The position numbers were made by a program, and so were the translations under genes. A stretch of 64,000 nt of DNA from Methylacidiphilales bacterium (GTDB taxonomy: Bacteria > Verrucomicrobiota > Verrucomicrobiia > Methylacidiphilales > UBA1321): NCBI GenBank assembly GCA_026225555.1, contig JAMFSY010000151.1, forward strand, positions 62,001 through 126,000. Reading direction: 5' to 3'. Of this stretch, positions 40,885-49,193 are shown one piece after another (the first letter of the stretch is position 1; every line of letters starts with the position of its first letter). Below the pieces are notes generated by a model that was not told the DNA's origin, did not search any database, and saw nothing but the letters and a program-made list of their open reading frames with translations.

Positions 40885-42903
40885 AGGAATGGTCTGGGGC
40901 TCTTCCGTTTCGGACTGCGGCGTCAACGGATTGGTGCCCGGCACTGAAGGGGGAAATCCCTGCTGGTCCAGGATGGCGCGAACTTCGTGCGCGGAGGCGG
41001 CGGCTCCCTCGCTTCCATGCGGACACTGCGATGCGATGAGGTAGGCCTGCTCCGCCTTTTGCAGCAACCCGCGCTGCCAAAAATGATTCCCCAGCGCGCT
41101 CCAGAACTGGCCGTCATAAGGCTGGGCCGTCACCGCCACCTGGTAGCAGAAGAACGCCTCGGAATAACGGCGCATCGCGTCAAACGTCAGCCCCCGTCGC
41201 GCCTGAATGGTGTCATCGAGGGGATTCGCCTTCCACGCCTTGGCGTACGCCTCGAGCGCCCGCTGGCCTTCGGAGACTCGCTCTCCAATCTCCTTTTCCT
41301 TCAACGCCCGCACCCGATAAAGATCACCCAGCAGCACCATCGCCTGCGCGTTGCCGGGGTCAATCGTCAGCGCCTCGTCCAACGCCTGGATTGATTCCAC
41401 CGACGAGGCCGTTTCCGCAGTCGCAAACGTGTGCTCGTAAAGAATATCGCTCACCGCCGTTCGCCCCAGTTCAGCGGCATCAAGCAGCGCAAAGACCAGT
41501 AATCCCCAGCCTAACCAACGGCCCAGCGGTGCCAGCGGGAGGGTGCTCCAGTGACGCGGAATTTCCTCCCGCGGAAGGCGGCGCAGCCCGAGTCCGGCCA
41601 AGGCAAACAACACCATCGCATTGGCGGGGATGTGCAGGTTGAAATCGAAAAGGGAATGGATCAACAAGGCACACCAGGCCGCCAGGGCCGTGGCCACGAC
41701 CACTCGATCGCCCCAGCGGAAATCCGCTCGCACCCGCTGAAACAGCGCAAGGGTGACCGCCCAGACAAAGAACATCGCGATGGCAAAACCGACCAGGCCG
41801 TAATCGCACAGGCAGTTCAGGTAATCGTCATGGGTGAGCTCCGCCCGGTAGGCCATCAAGGGGCCTTGGTAGCGTGGATGGACGAAAATAAAAGTCGCCG
41901 GGCCCGTCCCGAAAGCGGGGTAATCGTGCGCGATGTGCAGCGCATCCCGCGCGAGTTGAACGCGGAAATAATTCTGAACCGTCCCGTCGTGTACCGCGTC
42001 CGCTATCTCCGCCACCCGGCTCTGCACCGTGGGCGAGTCCTTGTAAATCGTGGTGACCGCGCCAGACAATAGAACCAGACCGATCACGAGGACCCACCAT
42101 CTCAGTGTCCCGTACCGCAACGCAAAGAAGGTTAGCGCGCCGAAACAGCCCACCAGCGCGAGCCAACCTCCGCGCGAATAGGAATAAAAAATCGCGACCA
42201 GGATGACCGCCGCGAGATAGCAGCAGACAATGCGCACCGGCCATCCCAGTTTCGAAAAGCACCCGATCGCGAGCATGGCCCCCAAGGCCATGACGAGCAG
42301 CGCGGCATAATGATCCGGACAGCCATAGGTGCCCACCCAGCGCGGCGCATAGTGCAGTTGCAAGCGCTCCGTCGGGCCGAAGGGAAACCAGAGCGATTCC
42401 GGATGGTTCACGTCCGAATGGAGACTGAGGTAGTAACCAAAGCCGGTCTCGGCCGCGCCCAACACCGCCAGCACGATCACCAGCGCCAAGCCATATTCAC
42501 GGCGTACGAGACCGTAGCGGCAGGTGAAAAAGAGGATCGCGTAGCCAATGACGTTCAGCACTTCCACCCGCGAGAAATATTCCGTGGGCGACGTCTGCCA
42601 GCGGATCAGCGCGTAGACCACGAAAAGAACGACCGAGAGATCAATTGCATCCACATGCCGAAAGGCTCCGGCACCGGGAATCGCCAGCAGCCGGACCGCC
42701 TGGATCATGAGCAGCACGGCGATGACGCCGAGCAGGGGAAGTTCGTACCAAAGCCGCGCCGCACCCAGCACGGACGGCCCCGCGATCAAAATGACGGCGA
42801 GGAGAATCGTCGTGACGAGGCTGGCCAGACTGCCCTGGCCGGATGAAGTCCTCTCGCTGGGCTGATAATGAGGGCGGAAAGGAACAGTCGTCGTAGGCCT
42901 CAT
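40882..42903 (-). CDS. O-antigen ligase/polymerase-like membrane protein with C-terminal TPRs
   Basis: Many TM helices; YSYSRGGWLALVGCFGALTFFALRYG and ELTHDDYLNCLCDYGLVGFAIAMFF typical of the Wzy/WaaL family; C-terminal TPR. Confidence 0.85.
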   Translation of the reverse strand: MRPTTTVPFRPHYQPSERTSSGQGSLASLVTTILLAVILIAGPSVLGAARLWYELPLLGVIAVLLMIQAVRLLAIPGAGAFRHVDAIDLSVVLFVVYALIRWQTSPTEYFSRVEVLNVIGYAILFFTCRYGLVRREYGLALVIVLAVLGAAETGFGYYLSLHSDVNHPESLWFPFGPTERLQLHYAPRWVGTYGCPDHYAALLVMALGAMLAIGCFSKLGWPVRIVCCYLAAVILVAIFYSYSRGGWLALVGCFGALTFFALRYGTLRWWVLVIGLVLLSGAVTTIYKDSPTVQSRVAEIADAVHDGTVQNYFRVQLARDALHIAHDYPAFGTGPATFIFVHPRYQGPLMAYRAELTHDDYLNCLCDYGLVGFAIAMFFVWAVTLALFQRVRADFRWGDRVVVATALAAWCALLIHSLFDFNLHIPANAMVLFALAGLGLRRLPREEIPRHWSTLPLAPLGRWLGWGLLVFALLDAAELGRTAVSDILYEHTFATAETASSVESIQALDEALTIDPGNAQAMVLLGDLYRVRALKEKEIGERVSEGQRALEAYAKAWKANPLDDTIQARRGLTFDAMRRYSEAFFCYQVAVTAQPYDGQFWSALGNHFWQRGLLQKAEQAYLIASQCPHGSEGAAASAHEVRAILDQQGFPPSVPGTNPLTPQSETEEPQTIP

Positions 42904-43000
42904 GGGAAGAGTTAGTTAGAATGACACTCTTTTTTCGAGTAGCCAGTAGAATTACAGATTCGCTGTACGTCCCGCCTTCCCCGGGGCAAAATCAGACCGT

Positions 43001-43306
43001 ATGATTTTCCGCCGCCTGCTTTCGCCCGAGGCCTCCGATGCGGGCCCAACTCCGGCCAAATTCGAAGACCTGCTCGCGCGACTGGAGCAGATCGTTTCCG
43101 ATATGGAGACCGCCGATTTGCCTCTGGAAAAATTGCTTTCGAGCTACGAGGAAGGCATGCGCCTGATCAAGTCCTGCGGCGATAAGCTCACCGATGCGGA
43201 ACAGAAGGTGGAAATCCTCTCCCGCTCCATGGAAGCGGCGAAGCCAGCTCCGGTTGCGCCCGAAAATCCGGCCGCAAAGCCGGACGAAGACATCCGGCTC
43301 TTTTAG
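43001..43306 (+). CDS. xseB: Exodeoxyribonuclease VII small subunit
   Basis: KFEDLLARLEQIVSDMETADLPLEKLLSSYEEGMRLIKSCGDKLTDAEQKVEIL. Confidence 0.93.
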   Translation: MIFRRLLSPEASDAGPTPAKFEDLLARLEQIVSDMETADLPLEKLLSSYEEGMRLIKSCGDKLTDAEQKVEILSRSMEAAKPAPVAPENPAAKPDEDIRLF

Positions 43307-43384
43307 AGGGTAGGGACGCGAGTCCTCTCGCGTCCGTCTTTGACTCATTAAGTCGGACGGCAGAGACTGCCGTCCCTACCTAAA
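43304..43384. repeat. Palindromic element family 2, copy 1 (double hairpin inside an outer inverted repeat)
   Basis: Outer GGTAGGGACG (43309-43318)/CGTCCCTACC (43371-43380); inner GGACGCGAG-TCCT-CTCGCGTCC and GGACGGCAG-AGA-CTGCCGTCC, both perfect 9-bp stems. Confidence 0.88.
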
Positions 43385-43387
43385 GCC

Positions 43388-44548
43388 TTACGCCCCGACG
43401 AACGTCGCAATCCGCTTCAAGCCGTTGGTGATGTTTTCCTGGCTCGTGGCGTAGGAAATCCGGATCGTCTTGTCATCGCCGAAGGCGACACCGGGGACGA
43501 CGGCGACCTTCTGTTTGTCGAGCAAACGCTCGGCGAATTGCGTCGAGTTCTGGCCGGTGGCCGAGATGTCGACCAGCACGTAGAAGGCGCCTTGCGGCTT
43601 CACATACTTCAGCTGGGGAATGCCGTCGAGCAAGCCGCAGATCAAATCGCGGCGCTTGGCGTATTCTGCCACCATCTGGGTGACGCAATCCTGCGGGCCT
43701 TTGTAGGCGGCGAGAGCGCCCTTCTGCGCAAAGGAAGTCGGGTTGGAAGTCGAGTGGCTCTGGAGCGAATCGATCGCGCGGGCCACGCCTTCCGGGGCGG
43801 CGACGTAACCGAGACGCCATCCGGTCATCGCATAGGGCTTGCTGAAGCCGTTGACCGTCAGGGTCAGGTTGTAGACGTCTTTGCTCAGCGTCGCGATGCT
43901 GACATGCTTCGCATCGCCGTAGATCAGCTTCTCGTAAATCTCGTCGGAGAGAATGAGGATATCCTCGTCCAGGGCGACATCGGCCAGCCCGGCCAACTCG
44001 TTCTCCGTGTAGACGGAACCGGTCGGGTTGCCGGGGGTGTTGATGACGATCATCTTCGTCTTCGGCGTCATCGCGTCACGGAACTCTTCCGGCGTGATCT
44101 TGTAATTGTTCTCCGCCTTGGTCGGCACGATGACCGGCACGGCGCCAACGAGCTTTGCCATCTCGGGGTAGCTCAGCCAGTAAGGGGCGGGGATGATCAC
44201 CTCGTCACCCGGCTCCAGCGTGGCCAGCATGGCGTTGAAGCAGGAGTGCTTCGCGCCACAGTTCACAATGATCTGGGAGGGCTTGTAATCGAGCCCGTTC
44301 TCCGCCTTCAGCTTCTCGCTGATGGCCGCGCGCAACTCGGGAATGCCGGAGGAGGGCGTGTACTTGGTGAAACCCGCGTCGAGCGAACCCATCGCCGCCG
44401 CCTTGATATGCTCGGGCGTATCGAAGTCGGGCTCGCCGGCGCCGAAACCGATGACGTCCTGGCCCTCGGCCTTCATGGCCTTGGCCTTGCTATCGATGGA
44501 CAGAGTGAGTGACGGGGTGAGTTCTTGTACGCGGGAGGAGGGTTCCAT
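43388..44548 (-). CDS. Pyridoxal-phosphate aspartate aminotransferase
   Basis: MKAEGQDVIGFGAGEPDFDTPEHIKAAA, INTPGNPTGSVYTENEL, LTVNGFSKPYAMTGWRLGY. Confidence 0.95.
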   Translation of the reverse strand: MEPSSRVQELTPSLTLSIDSKAKAMKAEGQDVIGFGAGEPDFDTPEHIKAAAMGSLDAGFTKYTPSSGIPELRAAISEKLKAENGLDYKPSQIIVNCGAKHSCFNAMLATLEPGDEVIIPAPYWLSYPEMAKLVGAVPVIVPTKAENNYKITPEEFRDAMTPKTKMIVINTPGNPTGSVYTENELAGLADVALDEDILILSDEIYEKLIYGDAKHVSIATLSKDVYNLTLTVNGFSKPYAMTGWRLGYVAAPEGVARAIDSLQSHSTSNPTSFAQKGALAAYKGPQDCVTQMVAEYAKRRDLICGLLDGIPQLKYVKPQGAFYVLVDISATGQNSTQFAERLLDKQKVAVVPGVAFGDDKTIRISYATSQENITNGLKRIATFVGA

Positions 44549-44612
44549 AAAATTGAGTTGTTAGAAAAGGTGAGCGTTGATCAAAGCACGACCGGCGGCC
44601 ACAAGCCACGCA

Positions 44613-45782
44613 TTAATGTTGATAAAAACTTTCGATCAGGGATTTGAAGTTGTTCTCGCGGATCTTCACGATGCCCATTTCCCGCCGGGCGTTATCGGGT
44701 GAATCGGAGGCGTGGGCGGCGTTGACCATGATGGTCGAGCCGAATTCGCGCCGGATCGATCCGGGAGGCGCCTTGGCGGGATCGGTCGGCCCGAGGACCT
44801 CGCGAATCTTGCGCACGGCGTCGATGCCCTCGTAAACCAGGATGATGCACTTCTCCGTGCCCGGTTCCGTCCGAGCTTCGCCATGGGTTTCCGAAGGCGC
44901 GTGGCCGGTCATGAACTTGACGATGCTGTTGAACTGCATGTCGCCCGCCAGCGGCCCAAGCAGGTCGCCGATCTGCTTCTCCAGTTCGGGTGTGATCGGG
45001 ACGTTCAGCGCGGAACTGAGGAGATCCTTGGCCCGCTCGCCGAAGGGCCCGGCCAGCTTCTCCTTCAAAACATCGCGGACAGGTCCGTAGAAATCCTCCG
45101 CCTGCGCAACCGTCATCCGATGCACCTTGATTGCCGTGATGGCAAGGCCGGTGCGGGAGAAAATATCGAGGATGTTGCCGGGACGGCCGTTCGGGAACTT
45201 GAAGTTGTCCGGCTTGATGATGACCAGCGTGCGCTCGTGCCGGGGATCGGTCACGGTGGGCGTCGCCTTCTCCAGCAGACCGCCGTCGCTGTCGCTGTAC
45301 TTCGCCCAGATGCGGAGCTTCGTCCGCGCCTCTTCGAGATTGGGCGAGGCCAGCACGGCAGGCTCGAAATAGCGCACCGAGCCATCGCGGTTATGGACGA
45401 TATCGCCGTAGGTATCGCGGATCGATTCGCCGCCCAGACAATTCTCCTTGAAGGTGCCGACGGTCTCGCGAATGCGGCGCACGGCGTTCTCGCCGCGGAA
45501 CAGAAGAACCATGACGCGCTCGCGCACACCGGTCACCGGATCGGGCGCCAGATTCTCGCGCACGTAATCGCGGATCAATTCCTGGATATGCCGGTCCTGC
45601 GGATCGGCCTCGGTCACGATGCTCTTCGCGTATTCGTCGATGAGCGCCTGGCTCGGGGCAAACATTTGCGCGCCAACCAAATCCAGCGAGGTCCGCGTCA
45701 GGAGACGCGCCAGAACCCCTCCCGTGCGCGATTTATAAATCGTATACGGGTTGATGATAACGTAACTGAGTTCTTCTGCCAT
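44613..45782 (-). CDS. Tandem nucleoside diphosphate kinase-like protein; N-terminal domain lacks active-site His
   Basis: Domain 2 RTLVIIKPDNF...RREFGSTIMVNAAHASDSPDNARREM; domain 1 YVIINPYTIYKSRTGGVLARLL...RDTYGDIVHNRDGSVRYFEPAVLASPNLEEARTKL. Confidence 0.85.
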   Translation of the reverse strand: MAEELSYVIINPYTIYKSRTGGVLARLLTRTSLDLVGAQMFAPSQALIDEYAKSIVTEADPQDRHIQELIRDYVRENLAPDPVTGVRERVMVLLFRGENAVRRIRETVGTFKENCLGGESIRDTYGDIVHNRDGSVRYFEPAVLASPNLEEARTKLRIWAKYSDSDGGLLEKATPTVTDPRHERTLVIIKPDNFKFPNGRPGNILDIFSRTGLAITAIKVHRMTVAQAEDFYGPVRDVLKEKLAGPFGERAKDLLSSALNVPITPELEKQIGDLLGPLAGDMQFNSIVKFMTGHAPSETHGEARTEPGTEKCIILVYEGIDAVRKIREVLGPTDPAKAPPGSIRREFGSTIMVNAAHASDSPDNARREMGIVKIRENNFKSLIESFYQH

Positions 45783-45826
45783 AAAGGGGTATGACCGTAT
45801 GCTTTGCCACGAAGGGGGTCAAACGT

Positions 45827-45846
45827 AAAAGTCTTACAAGACTTTT
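45827..45846. promoter_or_regulatory. Perfect 9-bp inverted repeat upstream of the NDPK-like gene (candidate operator)
   Basis: AAAAGTCTT-AC-AAGACTTTT, 45 nt upstream of the start codon. Confidence 0.4.
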
Positions 45847-45920
45847 ATAAAAACCGGGACGTCGCCGGGGCGCAGTGGCCCCTGCGCTGATTCCATGAGC
45901 CTGCCCACGAGCCTTGAATC

Positions 45921-46077
45921 GCTTGGGAGCTTTCTAAAAAAGGCGGTCATCCTGAGCTTGTCGCACACACGTGTGGCAGGATCAGTTCAGATGCCTTGCC
46001 GAGGCAGAACTGATCCTTCGACAAGCTCAGGATGACCAGCTTTTTGGAGAGTGAGCCTTTTTTAGCAAGCTCCTAGG
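45921..46077. repeat. Nested palindromic element, family 1 copy 3
   Basis: Outer arms GCTTGGGAGCTTTCTAAAAAAGG (45921-45943) / CCTTTTTTAGCAAGCTCCTAGG (46056-46077); core 45946-46036; CACACGTGTG module at 45966-45975 in the left arm. Confidence 0.9.
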
Positions 46078-46405
46078 AACCGGAATCCAAGCTCGCTTCC
46101 CACCACTGCCGATAAGCCGGCGCAATTTCCTCCGGGCTGATCGCCACGACCTCGGGGCATTCGTAGGAATGGTGCAGCGCAATCAGCTCCCGCAAGACCT
46201 CGAATTGCTCTGCCGAGCTTTTGATGAGTAACTGCACTTCCGCCGTGACTTCGAGCTTCCCCTTCCACCGATAGTGGGACTCAACTCCGGGAACCAAGCT
46301 CACGCAGGCGGCAAGATGCTCCGCCCCCATGATGACCTGGGCCAATTTTTGCGCCTGCTCCAGGGAAGGCGCCGTGACAAAAACGATTCGAGGGGTGAAG
46401 GACAT
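46073..46405 (-). CDS. cutA: CutA-like divalent cation tolerance protein
   Basis: RIVFVTAPSLEQAQKLAQVIMGAEHLAACVSLVPGVESHYRWKGKLEVTAEVQLLIKSS, YECPEVVAI. Confidence 0.92.
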   Translation of the reverse strand: MSFTPRIVFVTAPSLEQAQKLAQVIMGAEHLAACVSLVPGVESHYRWKGKLEVTAEVQLLIKSSAEQFEVLRELIALHHSYECPEVVAISPEEIAPAYRQWWEASLDSGS

Positions 46406-46486
46406 TCTAAGAGAAGACTAAACCGAAAAAGACTGTCTGTCTTCCTGAACTGGCCGCATCGCCACCACGTGCGCGTTCTCCTGGGC

Positions 46487-46500
46487 AGGGCGAAAGCCCT
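46487..46500. repeat. Short hairpin at gcvH 3' end overlapping its TAG stop
   Basis: Plus strand AGGGC-GAAA-GCCCT; minus strand reads GAGTAGGGCTTTCGCCCTGCCC. Confidence 0.5.
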
Positions 46501-46882
46501 ACTCCCCTATCAGCGCGCGATAGCCTGCCGCATCCTTCAGCGCATCGACTTCTTCGGGCTTGGAAAGCTTCAGCTTGAAGAGCCACGCTGCGCCGTAGGA
46601 ATCGCTGTTCACCAGTTCCGGCCTGGTGATGAGTTCCGGGTTGATCTCGGTCACCTCGCCGCTGACGGGTGCGTAGATATCCGAGGCGGCCTTGACCGAT
46701 TCGATCACCGCGATGGTCGTGCCCGCCGCGAATTGCGCACCGACTTTGGGAAGATCGACATAGACCACGTCGCTGAGTTCCGCCTGCGCGTGGTCGGTGA
46801 TACCGACGGTGCCGACGCCGCTCTCAACGCGGAGCCATTCATGGGAAGGGGCATAACGAAGCTGATCGGGAACGTTGCTCAT
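46499..46882 (-). CDS. gcvH: Glycine cleavage system H protein
   Basis: [77 protein letters not shown] (lipoyl Lys in ESVKA); start set at ATG 46882. Confidence 0.96.
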   Translation of the reverse strand: MSNVPDQLRYAPSHEWLRVESGVGTVGITDHAQAELSDVVYVDLPKVGAQFAAGTTIAVIESVKAASDIYAPVSGEVTEINPELITRPELVNSDSYGAAWLFKLKLSKPEEVDALKDAAGYRALIGE

Positions 46883-46899
46883 AGGACCCGCATGCTGGC

Positions 46900-48009
46900 T
46901 CAGGAAGCGCGTTTGTAAAAGGGCTTTTTGATCACCTCGACCGGCACGCGCGCGCCTCGCACTTCGAGGTGCAGCACGGTCCCCGGCTTCGCCAGCACGG
47001 AACTTACATAGGCCATGCCGATGCCACCGCCGAGCGTGGGCGAAGGCGCGCCACTGGTCACCTCGCCGACAAGATCGGGCCCGCAATAGATCGGGTAATG
47101 GGGACGGGGCGGCGGTCCCTTGTCGGTCAGGCGAAAGGCGACGAGACTTTCCTTCACGCCCTCATTTTTCTGCCGTTGCAGGATTTCCTTGCCGGGGAAG
47201 ATCGCCTCCTTGGTCAGCGAGACAAAAGTGCCGAGACCCGCCGCCAGCGGCGTGCGTTGCGCCGAGAGATCGTTGCCGTTCAGCGGATAACAGGCCTCCA
47301 GGCGCAAGGTATCGCGCGCGCCAAGCCCGCAAGGTTTCAGGCCAAGCGGCTTCCCCGCTTCGAGCAGTTCCAGAAAAACCTTCTCCGCGATTTCATTCGC
47401 GAAAAAGAGCTCCAGACCGTCCTCGCCCGTGTAACCGGTGCGGGCGGTGAGGATCGGCTGACAGTTCCACGAGGCGGTCGTGACCTCATTACGCTTCGGC
47501 TCCGGCCAGCTCGCGCCGAGGAATTTCCGCGCGATTTCCAGCGCCTTCGGCCCTTGCAAGGCGATTGCGCTGAAGGCATCGCTTTTGTCCGAGAAACTCA
47601 CGCCGGCGGGCAGGTTCTTTTTGATCCACGCATGGTCCTCCTCGATCTTCGACGCGTTGACCACAAGGAAGAATTCCGTTTCGTGCAGGCGGTAGATAAT
47701 CAGGTCATCGATCACGCCGCCCTCTTCGTTCAGCATGAGCGTGTACTGCCCCTGCCCGACCGCGAGCTTCGCCACGTCGTTGGTCAGCAGGCCGTTCAGG
47801 AACGCGAGCGCGTTGTCCCCGCTGACGAAGAATTCGCCCATGTGCGAGATGTCGAAGACACCCGCCGTTTCGCGCACCGCCTTATGCTCCTCGACAATGC
47901 CGGTGTATTGCACGGGCATGGTCCAGCCGCCAAACTCAACCAGGCGTGCGCCAAGTTTTTCGTGAGCGGAGAAGAGAGCGGTTTTTTGCAGGGAGCTGGG
48001 AGCGTTCAT
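46900..48009 (-). CDS. gcvT: Glycine cleavage system T protein (aminomethyltransferase)
   Basis: [53 protein letters not shown]. Confidence 0.97.
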   Translation of the reverse strand: MNAPSSLQKTALFSAHEKLGARLVEFGGWTMPVQYTGIVEEHKAVRETAGVFDISHMGEFFVSGDNALAFLNGLLTNDVAKLAVGQGQYTLMLNEEGGVIDDLIIYRLHETEFFLVVNASKIEEDHAWIKKNLPAGVSFSDKSDAFSAIALQGPKALEIARKFLGASWPEPKRNEVTTASWNCQPILTARTGYTGEDGLELFFANEIAEKVFLELLEAGKPLGLKPCGLGARDTLRLEACYPLNGNDLSAQRTPLAAGLGTFVSLTKEAIFPGKEILQRQKNEGVKESLVAFRLTDKGPPPRPHYPIYCGPDLVGEVTSGAPSPTLGGGIGMAYVSSVLAKPGTVLHLEVRGARVPVEVIKKPFYKRAS

Positions 48010-48107
48010 GGAGCGGCCTATTTAAAAGCAGGTGAGGGCGGAGATGCGAGTTCCTTTGTCGGGTCAGGCTTCTAAAAGCCGAGGCAAGCCTAACCTCTGG
48101 AGAAAAA

Positions 48108-48506
48108 TCAGACCGTGATCGCGTTCATCATGCCCCATTGAATGGTTTGATTCATCAAGAGCATGGTCGCGAGCACGAGCATTAAAAAACTAAAGCGACG
48201 GCGGGTACGCGCGCGCAGCGTGGCCATAAGATGGAGAGGATAAACGACGTAACCAGCCGCGAAACCAAGGGGAAGTAGAACGTAGGCCAGAACGTGGCTG
48301 ACCGCGTCAGGCATCATATTAAGCGGAACAGCGACGAGCATGCCGAGGTAGGATGGAAAGAGCAGAATGCTAATGGGATTATAGTCAGAACCCAGACGCC
48401 AAATAATGGGCAACTGAGCGGCGAGGTAGATAATAAACCAGAGGGCAAGCCGACTGCTCTTTTTAGGAGCTGGAATCGGCTCAGAGGCGGTTTCTTGAGG
48501 ATTCAT
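48108..48506 (-). CDS. Multi-TM hypothetical protein
   Basis: Internal start MNPQETASEP; several hydrophobic helices. Confidence 0.55.
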   Translation of the reverse strand: MNPQETASEPIPAPKKSSRLALWFIIYLAAQLPIIWRLGSDYNPISILLFPSYLGMLVAVPLNMMPDAVSHVLAYVLLPLGFAAGYVVYPLHLMATLRARTRRRFSFLMLVLATMLLMNQTIQWGMMNAITV

Positions 48507-48539
48507 GCGCTTGTCAATTACCCTTCTTCCGCCATTCAC

Positions 48540-48566
48540 GGACGCGAGCGGACTCGCGTCCCTACC
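48540..48566. repeat. Palindromic element family 2, copy 2 (single hairpin)
   Basis: GGACGCGAG-CGGA-CTCGCGTCC-CTACC; same 9-bp stem and CCTACC flank as at 43309. Confidence 0.8.
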
Positions 48567-49074
48567 TATAGTAGGTTGCCTCGAGCAACCGCGCCGCTTC
48601 GATGAAGCCTTCGTGCAAAACTTGCGAGCGTTGCGCCGCGAGGAGCAGCGCCTGCACCGCCGAACGCCGCGTGTCCGCCCCGAGCAACTGCGCCGCCGCC
48701 CGCGTGAGTGCGTTGTCTTCTCCGCTGGCCGCGAGGATGCGGAAGGCGCGGCCCTCCTCCGGGCTCATGCAGCCATCGACCAGTTCGAAATAGGCCGGAT
48801 CGATCGGCACGCGCGCCATTTCCAGCAGCGCAAATCCGCGATAGATACTCGCCACATAGGCAATGCGCGAGGAACGCTGGTTGAGATGTAACTGGAGGAC
48901 GTAATCACCCACGCTCATGCCCCGCTGCTTGGCGGCTTCGATAATTTCCAGGCTGATGCTGACCGTACGGCGAGTCTTCGGCGACACATCGAGAGGGTAG
49001 TGCCGCGCCCGGCGCTGGTCAAACTCCTGAAAGAAGGAGAACGAGTGGTTGAAGAGAAAGCCGTCGGTGAGCAT
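48562..49074 (-). CDS. Hypothetical protein
   Basis: 170-aa ORF with coherent helical C-terminus; stop TAG lies in the palindromic element. Confidence 0.55.
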   Translation of the reverse strand: MLTDGFLFNHSFSFFQEFDQRRARHYPLDVSPKTRRTVSISLEIIEAAKQRGMSVGDYVLQLHLNQRSSRIAYVASIYRGFALLEMARVPIDPAYFELVDGCMSPEEGRAFRILAASGEDNALTRAAAQLLGADTRRSAVQALLLAAQRSQVLHEGFIEAARLLEATYYR

Positions 49075-49193
49075 GGCGCGTTCTTCCAGATTATCTCTCC
49101 TCCCGGTCTTGTCGAAGGCTCAATTCGATCCGCCCTCCCGGGTATGGCCAGCAAGGCGTTTGGCTTCCCGTCAAATTCTCCTACCTTTTTCTC

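Noticed and set aside
48010-48107. Possible glycine riboswitch upstream of gcvT
   Set aside because: Leader has small stems (GGCTTTTAGAAGCC) but I could not find the conserved glycine aptamer core
49085-49140. Possible fifth family-1 copy (GGTCTTGTCGAAGGCTCAATTCGATCC)
   Set aside because: Only a short partial match to the core and no paired arm; not enough to call
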